The notes below the pieces were generated by a model that was given only the letters and a program-made list of their open reading frames with translations, made no database searches and was not told the origin of the DNA. A DNA stretch of 64,000 nt, taken from NCBI RefSeq assembly GCF_022179325.1, contig NZ_BPQQ01000023.1, positions 1-64,000 on the forward strand. Direction: 5' to 3'. This stretch comes from Methylobacterium isbiliense. Lineage in GTDB: Bacteria; Pseudomonadota; Alphaproteobacteria; Rhizobiales; Beijerinckiaceae. Within the stretch, counting starts at the first letter, position 1. Each line of letters starts with the position of its first letter. Shown piece by piece: positions 57,842-64,000 of the stretch. A program made the position numbers and the translations under genes.

Positions 57842-60337
57842 TCAGGCGAGCGCCTCGTCGAGCAGCGCCGCCTCGGCTTCGGCCAGAATCTCGTCGGCGC
57901 CCTCGCCGTAGACGCGCTCACGCCCGATCTCGAGCATGACGTTCACGGAGAGCGGCGAGACGCGATCGAGCGCCTTGTGGATGATTCGCCCCTGGATGCG
58001 CGACAGCATCATGCCGAGGCGGCGCACGTCGAGGAGTCCGGTTGCCGCATCCTGGCGCGCGGCGCGCAGCAGCAGATGGTCCGGCTGGTGCTTGCGCAGC
58101 ACGTCGTAGATCAGATCGGTCGAGATCGTGACCTGCCGCCCGGTCTTGCGCTGGCCCGGATGGCGGCGCTCGATCAATCCGGCGATCACCGCGCATTGGC
58201 GGAAGGTGCGCTTCATCATGGCGGATTCGTCGAGCCAGGCTTCGAGGTCGTCACCGAGCATGTCCTCGGCGAAGAGCCGGTCGAGGAAGCCGGGCTCCCG
58301 CCCGATCCGCTCGGCGACGTCTCGGGTGCCGAAGACCGCCAGCCCGTAATCGTTCGCCGCAAAGCCGAGCGGGCGCAGGCCCGCCCGCTCCAGGCGGCGG
58401 GTGAGCAGCATGCCGAGCGTCTGGTGGGCGAGGCGGCCCTCGAACGGGAAGCAGGTGAGGTAGTGGCGCTTGGCCCGCGGAAAGGTCTCGACCAGGAGGT
58501 CGCGCGGGCCGGGCAGGATCGAGCGGCGGCGCTGCTGCAGCAGGTAGTCGGAGACCTGGGCGGGCAGGCGGTCCCACGCGAAGGGATCGGCGATCAGGTC
58601 GCGCACGCGGGCGGCCAGGAAGGTCGAGAGCGGAAACTTCGACCCGGCATAGCTCGGGATCGCCGGATCGGTGCCGGGCGGGCCGCGGGTGACCAGGGCC
58701 TCGTCCTCGTGCAGCCCCTCGAAGCGCAGCACCTCGCCGGCGAACAGGAAGGTGTCGCCGACCGTGAGCGTCTCGGCGAAATCCTCCTCGATCTCGCCCA
58801 GCACCCGCCCGCCCGCGGGCAGGATCGTGCCGGGCCTGCCCCGCACGGAGCGGGCGAGCCGCACCTTGACGGTGGTGGACTCGATGATGGTGCCGAGGTT
58901 CATCCGATATTGCTGGGCGGTGCGGGCGTCGCGCACGCGCCAGAGCCCGTCCGGCCCGCGCAGGATCTTGGCGAAGCGCTCGTAGGCGCGCAGCGCGTAG
59001 CCGCCGGTGGCGACGAAATCCACCACCTGCTCGAATTCCTCGTACGGCAGGTCCGCGTAGGGCGCGGCGGAGCGCACCTCGTCGTAGAGATCCTCCAGCG
59101 CGAAGCCGCCCGCGCAGGCCATGCCGAGCACGTGCTGGGCGAGCACGTCGGGGGCGCCCAGGCGCGCGTCCGGCGTGTCCTGCGCGGCCTCCTCGACGGC
59201 GTCGAGCGCCGCGCGGCATTCCAGGATCTCGAACCGGTTGGCCGGGACGAGGTAGGCCTTCGACGGCTCGTCCATGCGGTGGTTGGCGCGACCGATGCGC
59301 TGCATGATCCGGCTCGCGCCCTTCGGCGCCCCGACATTCACCACGAGGTCGACGTCGCCCCAGTCGATGCCGAGATCGAGGGTCGCGGTGCAGACCACCG
59401 CCCGCAGCCGCCCCTCCGCCATCGCGGCCTCGACCCGGCGGCGCTGCGTGGCGTCGAGCGAGCCGTGATGGAGCGCAATCGGCAGCGCGTCCTCGTTGAG
59501 CTTCCACAATTCCTGGAAGGTGTACTCGGCCTGGAGCCGGGTGTTGACGAAGACCAGCACCATCCGGTGCTGCCGGATCAGGTCGTAGATCGCCGGCATC
59601 GCCTGCCAGGCGGTGTGGCCCGCGAGCGGCAGGCGCCGGCTCGCTTCGAGGAGGCGCAGATCCGGCTTGGCGCCGCCCGCCGCGACGATCAGGTCCGCCT
59701 CCCGCGCCGCCTCCGTCCGCGGCACGAGGTAGCGCAGGAGGGCCTCGGGCTCGCGCACCGTGGCCGAGAGGCCGGTGGCGGCGAGCCCCGGGGCCAGCCG
59801 GTGCAGCCGGGCGAGGCCGAGGGACAGGAGATCGCCGCGCTTCGAGGTGACGAGGGCGTGGAGTTCGTCCAGCACCACCCGCCTGAGCCCGGCGAAGACG
59901 GCTTCGGCCTCGCGGTGCGCGATCAGCAGGGCGAGCTGTTCCGGGGTCGTGAGCAGGATGTCCGGCGGGCGCGCGATCTGGCGGCTGCGCTTGTGGGCCG
60001 GGGTGTCGCCGGTGCGCGTCTCGATGCGGATCGGCAGCCCGAGGCCGGCCACCGGGGCCTCGAGGTTGCGGGCGATGTCGACGGCGAGCGCCTTCAGGGG
60101 CGAGATGTAGAGCGTGTGCAGGCCGCTCGTCGCCGACCTCTTCCGGCCGGCCAGATCGACCAGGGTCGGCAGGAAGCCGGCCAGGGTCTTGCCGGCGCCG
60201 GTGGGCGCCACGAGGAGCGCCGAGCGCCCCGCCTGCGCGGCGGCGAGCAGGTCGAGCTGGTGCCGGCGCGGCTGCCAGCCGCGCGAGGCGAACCAGCGCA
60301 GAAAGTCGGGCGGCAGAGCGGGGGAGGGCGCGGACAC
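57842..60337 (-). CDS. lhr: ligase-associated DEXH-box helicase Lhr
   Basis: An 831-residue superfamily 2 helicase of the bacterial short Lhr form. Walker A is VAPTGAGKTLAGFLP near residue 43, the DEXH box VVLDELHALV, motif III LSATVREP. The second RecA domain has LVFVNTRLQAEYTF and the motif VI region QRIGRANHRM. The Lhr-specific winged-helix and C-terminal domains follow at about 400-830. These enzymes unwind DNA and RNA-DNA hybrids 3' to 5' and are induced by DNA damage in some bacteria. It heads a two-gene unit with pdeM. Confidence 0.94.
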   Translation of the reverse strand: MSAPSPALPPDFLRWFASRGWQPRRHQLDLLAAAQAGRSALLVAPTGAGKTLAGFLPTLVDLAGRKRSATSGLHTLYISPLKALAVDIARNLEAPVAGLGLPIRIETRTGDTPAHKRSRQIARPPDILLTTPEQLALLIAHREAEAVFAGLRRVVLDELHALVTSKRGDLLSLGLARLHRLAPGLAATGLSATVREPEALLRYLVPRTEAAREADLIVAAGGAKPDLRLLEASRRLPLAGHTAWQAMPAIYDLIRQHRMVLVFVNTRLQAEYTFQELWKLNEDALPIALHHGSLDATQRRRVEAAMAEGRLRAVVCTATLDLGIDWGDVDLVVNVGAPKGASRIMQRIGRANHRMDEPSKAYLVPANRFEILECRAALDAVEEAAQDTPDARLGAPDVLAQHVLGMACAGGFALEDLYDEVRSAAPYADLPYEEFEQVVDFVATGGYALRAYERFAKILRGPDGLWRVRDARTAQQYRMNLGTIIESTTVKVRLARSVRGRPGTILPAGGRVLGEIEEDFAETLTVGDTFLFAGEVLRFEGLHEDEALVTRGPPGTDPAIPSYAGSKFPLSTFLAARVRDLIADPFAWDRLPAQVSDYLLQQRRRSILPGPRDLLVETFPRAKRHYLTCFPFEGRLAHQTLGMLLTRRLERAGLRPLGFAANDYGLAVFGTRDVAERIGREPGFLDRLFAEDMLGDDLEAWLDESAMMKRTFRQCAVIAGLIERRHPGQRKTGRQVTISTDLIYDVLRKHQPDHLLLRAARQDAATGLLDVRRLGMMLSRIQGRIIHKALDRVSPLSVNVMLEIGRERVYGEGADEILAEAEAALLDEALA

Positions 60338-60405
60338 GGCTTCCTACTTAGGGCAGATCCCGCGCTCGCGGCGCGTCCCCTTCCCGGTTGTGCGCCGGGC
60401 GGCAA

Positions 60406-60429
60406 GACGTCATCACTGACGTCATCACT
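60406..60429. repeat. tandem 12-bp repeat upstream of arfB
   Basis: GACGTCATCACT is directly duplicated (60406-60417 and 60418-60429). Each copy carries the GACGTC palindrome. It sits 35 bases upstream of the arfB start, in the region divergent to lhr, where a regulator could bind. Confidence 0.6.
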
Positions 60430-60463
60430 CCCGGGCCGGACGACCGGCGAGGAGACGCACCCC

Positions 60464-60889
60464 GTGGCCCTCGCGTGCACGCCATCCATCACAATCGACG
60501 AGGCGGAGCTGGAGGAGAGCTTCGTGCGCGCCTCGGGGCCGGGCGGCCAGAACGTCAACAAGGTCGCGACGGCGGTGCAGCTGCGCTTCGACGTGCGCCG
60601 CTCGCCCTCGCTGCCGAACGCCGTGGCCATCCGCCTGATGGCCCTCGCCGGGCGGCGGCTCACCGCCGACGGCGTCCTCGTCATCACGGCGCAGGCCCAC
60701 CGGACCCAGGAGCGCAACCGGGCCGAGGCGCGCGAGCGCTTGGCCGAGCTGGTGCGCGAGGCGGCGGTGCCGCCGAAGGTCCGGCGCCCGACGCGCCCGA
60801 CCCTCGCCTCGAAGACCCGCCGCCTCGATGCCAAGAAGAGCCGCGGCGCGGTGAAGCGCCTGCGCGTGCGCGACGCCGACCCGGACTGA
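60464..60889 (+). CDS. arfB: alternative ribosome-rescue factor ArfB
   Basis: A 141-residue peptidyl-tRNA hydrolase that frees ribosomes stalled on mRNA without a stop codon. The catalytic GGQ is at 27-29 in RASGPGGQNVNKVATAVQLR. The basic, unstructured C-terminal tail (LASKTRRLDAKKSRGAVKRL) that enters the empty mRNA channel is present, separating it from ordinary release factors. Length is typical. The start is GTG at 60464 with GAGGAG nine bases upstream. It is a single gene. Confidence 0.94.
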   Translation: MALACTPSITIDEAELEESFVRASGPGGQNVNKVATAVQLRFDVRRSPSLPNAVAIRLMALAGRRLTADGVLVITAQAHRTQERNRAEARERLAELVREAAVPPKVRRPTRPTLASKTRRLDAKKSRGAVKRLRVRDADPD

Positions 60890-61059
60890 GCGCTCGTCCC
60901 GACCGGCGCTGACGATCGATTCAGGATGCGGGGGAATTCCGGCACGTCCTGCGGTTGCGGACCGAGCGATGCGGGCCGGGCGTTAAGCGCCGACGGCGAT
61001 GCTCGAGTCCAGGCGAGCCCCGGCATCAGACGGGGGCCGCCGACAGGGATGTGCGAGCG

Positions 61060-61347
61060 ATGATGCGGGCGTTGTGGGGAGCGGCCTTGCGCGGCGGCGC
61101 GCTGGCGGCCGGCTGCGTCGGGGTGATGATCGTGGCGGGCGGGCGGCCGGCGGACGCGGTGATGCTGCGCCCCGGTCTTGCACCGGCCGCCGAGGGTCCG
61201 GCGGAGGTCCCGCCGGCGCGGCCGCCGGTGCGCGTGATCCTCGATGCTCCTTGGACCCATGCGAGCCGGACGCTCGCCGAGGAGGCGCGGGCGCAGGCCA
61301 GGGACGCGGCCGCGAAGGCCGGCGGCGGGCTCAGCGGTTGGCGGTGA
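61060..61347 (+). CDS. small exported protein, unrecognised
   Basis: A 95-residue protein with an N-terminal hydrophobic segment (LRGGALAAGCVGVMIVAGG) that is a signal peptide or single anchor. A short proline-rich linker and a helical tail (SRTLAEEARAQARDAAAKAG) follow. No family is recognised. The start is the first of two adjacent ATG codons, with AGGGA about ten bases upstream. The last 17 bases overlap the 3' end of the convergent BTLCP gene. Confidence 0.5.
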   Translation: MMRALWGAALRGGALAAGCVGVMIVAGGRPADAVMLRPGLAPAAEGPAEVPPARPPVRVILDAPWTHASRTLAEEARAQARDAAAKAGGGLSGWR

Positions 61348-61984
61348 CGGCCGGGCCGATCGCGCGGCCGAGCGAGACCCAGGGACCGGCCTCCTGCGCC
61401 TCGCGCTTGATGAAGACGTAGCCGGTGCGCTGCCAGGGCAGCACGGCGGAGGTCTTGTTGTCGAGGATCAGGTCGCCGCGGTCGGTGCGCAGCATCAGCA
61501 CGGCGTGGCCCTCGCCCTTCTCGTCGATCACCACGGTCATGCGCATCGCCCGGCGCGGCAGCCCGCTCTGGGCCAGCAGCTTGCGCTTGAGCAGCTGGAA
61601 GTCCTCGCAATCGCCCGAGCCGTCCTCGGCGAGGTCCCAGCGGTCCGGCACGCCCCAATGCTCCTGGTCGGTGACCGGGCGCTTGCTGCCGTTCACCGCG
61701 CGGTTGACCGAGACGATGGTCTGCCAGAGCCGGGGGGTGAGCGTGACCACGTCCGGCTCGGATGGGTCGATCGCGCATTCGGACGCGTAGCGGCGGCAGA
61801 ACTCGCTCCAGGCGATAACGGGCTTGGCCTCGCCGGTGATCGCCGCCGGCGCGGCCCCGCCGCCGAGAGAGGCCAGGGTCTGGGCGACGGCCTGGCCGGC
61901 CATCGGCTGGAGGGTGGTCGCCCCGAGCGCCAGCACCGCGATGCCCGACCGAACGAGCCTCCGGATCCCGCTGCCCTGCCGCAT
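61331..61984 (-). CDS. BTLCP family transglutaminase-like cysteine peptidase
   Basis: A 217-residue exported cysteine peptidase of the bacterial transglutaminase-like family (BTLCP, PF06035). The signal peptide is about 1-35 (cleavage after QAVAQ). The triad is visible: Cys in DGSGDCEDFQLLKRKLL, His in GEGHAVLMLR, Asp in LILDNKTSAV. The best-known relative, LapG, cleaves a surface adhesin under c-di-GMP control. No LapD or large adhesin gene is nearby, so the target here is unknown. A perfect TTAA-N7-TTAA site lies 13 bases upstream of the start codon. Confidence 0.92.
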   Translation of the reverse strand: MRQGSGIRRLVRSGIAVLALGATTLQPMAGQAVAQTLASLGGGAAPAAITGEAKPVIAWSEFCRRYASECAIDPSEPDVVTLTPRLWQTIVSVNRAVNGSKRPVTDQEHWGVPDRWDLAEDGSGDCEDFQLLKRKLLAQSGLPRRAMRMTVVIDEKGEGHAVLMLRTDRGDLILDNKTSAVLPWQRTGYVFIKREAQEAGPWVSLGRAIGPAVTANR

Positions 61985-61996
61985 CTGCCCGCCCCG

Positions 61997-62011
61997 TTAA
62001 GCTTCCGTTAA
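61997..62011 (-). promoter_or_regulatory. CtrA site TTAA-N7-TTAA
   Basis: TTAA (61997-62000) and TTAA (62008-62011) with a seven-base spacer match the full alphaproteobacterial CtrA recognition motif. It lies 13 bases upstream of the BTLCP start codon. Placed that close, it would overlap the promoter or leader and could repress. A nearby CGGTTAACGG palindrome (62058-62067) offers another TTAA. Confidence 0.5.
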
Positions 62012-62176
62012 GAAGTCGTGACACGGAAGCGGGGCCGCAGCAACGCGGGAGTAAACAAACGGTTAACGGGCTGGCGCGATCGCGGTGGATGGCCCGGGCG
62101 CAGGCTCCCGGCAGTCGGGCGGCCCGCGGCCGCCGCCTCTCTCGCCCTTGCGGTTTCCTGGGTGGTCGGAGGCGGC

Positions 62177-63217
62177 TCAGCCGCCGGTCGTGCTCATGTG
62201 GCGCGGCACGGCCGGGCGGGCGGCGCGTTCGATGACGAAGTCGTGGCCCTTGGGCTTGCGGGTGATCGCCTCGGCGATGGCCTCCGCCACCAGGGCGTCG
62301 TCGGGCGAGGCGCGCAGGGGCGCGCGCAGGTCGGCCGCATCCTCCTGGCCGAGGCACAGGTAGAGCCGGCCCGTGCAGGTCAGGCGCACGCGGTTGCAGC
62401 TCTCGCAGAAATTGTGCGTGAGCGGGGTGATGAAGCCGAGGCGCCCGCCGGTCTCCTCGACGCGCACGTAGCGCGCCGGGCCGCCGGTGCGGTCGGGCAG
62501 GGGCGTGAGCGTGTGGCGCGCCTGCAGTCGCTCGCGCACCACCGAGAGCGGCAGGAACTGATCGGTGCGGTCGGGCTCGACCTCGCCGAGCGGCATCACC
62601 TCGATCAGCGTCAGGTCCATGCCCTCGCCGTGCGCCCAGGCGAGCATCGCCGCGATCTCGTCCTCGTTCACGCCCTTGAGGGCCACCGCGTTGATCTTGA
62701 CCTTCAGGCCGGCGGCCCGGGCCGCCGCGATCCCGTCGAGCACCACCGGCAGGTCGCCCCGCCGGGTGATGGCCCGGAACTTGTCCGGATCGAGGGTGTC
62801 GAGGGACACGTTGATGCGGCGCACCCCGAGATCGGCCAGTTCGGCGGCGTGCTGCTTGAGCCGGGTGCCATTCGTGGTGAGGGTCAGTTCGTCGAGCGCT
62901 CCGCTCGCCAGATGGCGCGACAGGCCGCGGAACAGGTGCATGATGTCGCGCCGCACCAGCGGCTCGCCGCCGGTGATGCGCAGCTTGCGCACCCCGCGCT
63001 CCACGAACACGGTGCAGACACGGTCCAGCTCCTCCAGCGTGAGCAGGTCGCGCTTGGGCAGGAAGGCCATGTCCTCCGACATGCAGTAGACGCAGCGCAG
63101 GTCGCAGCGATCCGTCACCGAGACGCGCAGATAGGTGATCGCCCGCTGGAACGGGTCGATCAGCGGCGCGGGCCGCACGGGCGCCGGGCGCGTCGGAGCG
63201 TCGGGAGGACCCCACAT
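62177..63217 (-). CDS. moaA: GTP 3',8-cyclase MoaA (molybdenum cofactor biosynthesis)
   Basis: A 346-residue radical-SAM enzyme catalysing the first step of molybdopterin synthesis. The N-terminal cluster cysteines are Cys38, Cys42 and Cys45 ([15 protein letters not shown]). The C-terminal cluster cysteines are in [20 protein letters not shown]. The chain ends in a double glycine (MSTTGG), the tail that in MoaA reaches into the active site and is required for activity. It provides cofactor for molybdoenzymes, including the PaoABC-type complex at 20-24 kb. It is divergent from the DUF971 gene. Confidence 0.96.
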   Translation of the reverse strand: MWGPPDAPTRPAPVRPAPLIDPFQRAITYLRVSVTDRCDLRCVYCMSEDMAFLPKRDLLTLEELDRVCTVFVERGVRKLRITGGEPLVRRDIMHLFRGLSRHLASGALDELTLTTNGTRLKQHAAELADLGVRRINVSLDTLDPDKFRAITRRGDLPVVLDGIAAARAAGLKVKINAVALKGVNEDEIAAMLAWAHGEGMDLTLIEVMPLGEVEPDRTDQFLPLSVVRERLQARHTLTPLPDRTGGPARYVRVEETGGRLGFITPLTHNFCESCNRVRLTCTGRLYLCLGQEDAADLRAPLRASPDDALVAEAIAEAITRKPKGHDFVIERAARPAVPRHMSTTGG

Positions 63218-63352
63218 GGCGGATCATTTCCTCGGCGCGGCCTCTCGCGGCCGCATCGTGTTCTGCATATGAGGGTTGGCCGGCCCGCGAGCAAGCCGCG
63301 TCGCCGCCGGCCCGCCCGCGGAGCCGGGCCGCATCAAGGCAGGACGACCGAT

Positions 63353-63724
63353 ATGGACGAGGATTGGCCGACGGAGATCCGGCTGTCGAAGGACAAGCGC
63401 ACGCTGCACGTGAGCTTCGCGAGCGGCGCGGCCCACGCGCTTCCCGCCGAGTACCTGCGGGTCGAGAGCCCGTCCGCCGAGGTGCAGGGCCATGCGCCCT
63501 CCGAGCGCAAATGGATCGGCGGCAAGCGCGAGGTGCAGATCCTGTCGGTCCAGCCGGTCGGCAATTACGCGGTCAAGCTGATGTTCGACGACATGCACGA
63601 CACCGGCATCTATTCGTGGTCGCTGCTGCGCCAGCTCGGCGCCGAGCGGACCGAGCGCTTCGCGCGCTACGAGGACGAACTGGCCAAGCGCGGCCTGTCC
63701 CGCGACCCCAAGCGCCGCCCCTGA
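63353..63724 (+). CDS. DUF971 family protein
   Basis: A 123-residue protein with the DUF971 fold (also called GBBH-like N-terminal domain). Characteristic pieces are PTEIRLSKDKRTLHVSFASG at the N-terminus, LPAEYLRVESPSAEVQGHA in the middle and VKLMFDDMHDTGIYSWSLL at the C-terminus. Members are often linked with iron-sulfur cluster proteins (fused to or next to Mrp), but the function is not settled. The ATG follows AGGACGACCG. It is divergent from moaA. Confidence 0.9.
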   Translation: MDEDWPTEIRLSKDKRTLHVSFASGAAHALPAEYLRVESPSAEVQGHAPSERKWIGGKREVQILSVQPVGNYAVKLMFDDMHDTGIYSWSLLRQLGAERTERFARYEDELAKRGLSRDPKRRP

Positions 63725-63746
63725 CCGGCGGCCGCGAAACGGGAAA

Positions 63747-63770
63747 AAGGGCCGGCTCGCGCCGGCCCTT
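63747..63770. terminator. bidirectional terminator
   Basis: AAGGGCCGGC (63747-63756) and GCCGGCCCTT (63761-63770) form a perfect 10-bp stem with a TCGC loop. On the minus strand the stem runs into further T residues (63744-63748), so it best terminates the L,D-transpeptidase gene, and it can also stop the convergent DUF971 transcript. Confidence 0.75.
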
Positions 63771-63800
63771 CCGGTGTCCTGTTCGGGAGGGCGCGGCGCC

Positions 63801-64000
63801 TCAGCGCTGCACGACCACCCGGGTGCCGACCTTCGCGCGGGCGTAGAGGTCGATGACGTCGTCGTTCGTCATGCGGATGCAGCCCGACGACACCGCGGTG
63901 CCGATGGTCTCCGGCTCGTTCGAGCCGTGGATGCGGTAGAGGGTGCCGCCGAGATACATGGCGCGGGCGCCGAGCGGGTTCTCGGGACCGCCCTTCATGT
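63801..64000 (-). CDS. L,D-transpeptidase (YkuD), C-terminal fragment
   Basis: The last 66 or so residues of a YkuD-domain L,D-transpeptidase that runs off the right edge. The catalytic block YRIHGSNEPETIG followed by TAVSSGCIRMTNDD carries the essential His and Cys of the HxxN...SxGChR signature. Such enzymes form 3-3 cross-links in peptidoglycan or attach proteins to it. The N-terminal part, including any signal peptide, is outside the window. Confidence 0.93.
   Translation of the reverse strand, partial: MKGGPENPLGARAMYLGGTLYRIHGSNEPETIGTAVSSGCIRMTNDDVIDLYARAKVGTRVVVQR

Overview
The window is very GC-rich (about 70% by eye) alphaproteobacterial chromosome, most like Hyphomicrobiales and probably Methylobacteriaceae. 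Supporting this are a PodJ-like polarity protein, a BTLCP cysteine peptidase, a DUF2244 gene next to nth, TTAA-N7-TTAA (CtrA-type) sites, an mmgR/suhB-like small RNA candidate and a cobalamin riboswitch. The genus is inferred from overall protein resemblance, not from a search. No rRNA, tRNA, CRISPR array, insertion sequence or prophage was seen. Genes are tightly packed and most look like core metabolism.

Layout, left to right. 1-1.9 kb: oxyR (cut by the left edge) divergent from catalase, with an OxyR-type half-site between them. 1.9-7 kb: a cupin remnant, a coiled-coil tail-anchored protein, a RidA-family protein, a lipid kinase and metallophosphoesterase pair, and a chemoreceptor. 7.1-13.7 kb: a fatty-acid beta-oxidation cluster (FadB-type multifunctional enzyme, DUF2059 protein, thiolase, acyl-CoA dehydrogenase) next to a MerR regulator, with a 22-bp palindrome at the dehydrogenase promoter. 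14.2-17.8 kb: a PodJ-like protein with Sel1 repeats. 17.8-25 kb: ynfA, a LysR gene divergent from ycaC, a PaoABC-type molybdenum aldehyde oxidoreductase and a lytic transglycosylase. 25-28.4 kb: galE divergent from galU, a small-RNA candidate, and a membrane adenylate cyclase.

28.6-32.7 kb holds the most interesting unit: a cobalamin riboswitch, then a TonB-dependent receptor and a PepSY-TM protein resembling periplasmic siderophore reductases. It is a candidate corrinoid or cobalt-chelate import and reduction pair. 32.7-37.7 kb is a branched-chain amino-acid ABC transporter in which LivM and LivG are fused in one polypeptide. 38-47.8 kb contains a proline-rich secreted protein, a threonine aldolase, and gltB-GST-gltD preceded by a structured 639-nt leader with a good sigma-54 promoter match.

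47.8-54.1 kb: an SGNH hydrolase, bioB, a LysR regulator, a small exported protein and a RecD2-type helicase. 54.2-55.7 kb is compositionally different: two unrecognised genes diverge from a 485-nt intergenic region of much lower GC, suggesting transfer. 55.8-64 kb: DUF2244/nth, lhr-pdeM (DNA-damage response), arfB, a small exported protein, a BTLCP peptidase with a CtrA-type site, moaA, a DUF971 protein and an L,D-transpeptidase cut by the right edge. moaA would supply molybdenum cofactor that the aldehyde oxidoreductase needs, although the two loci lie far apart.
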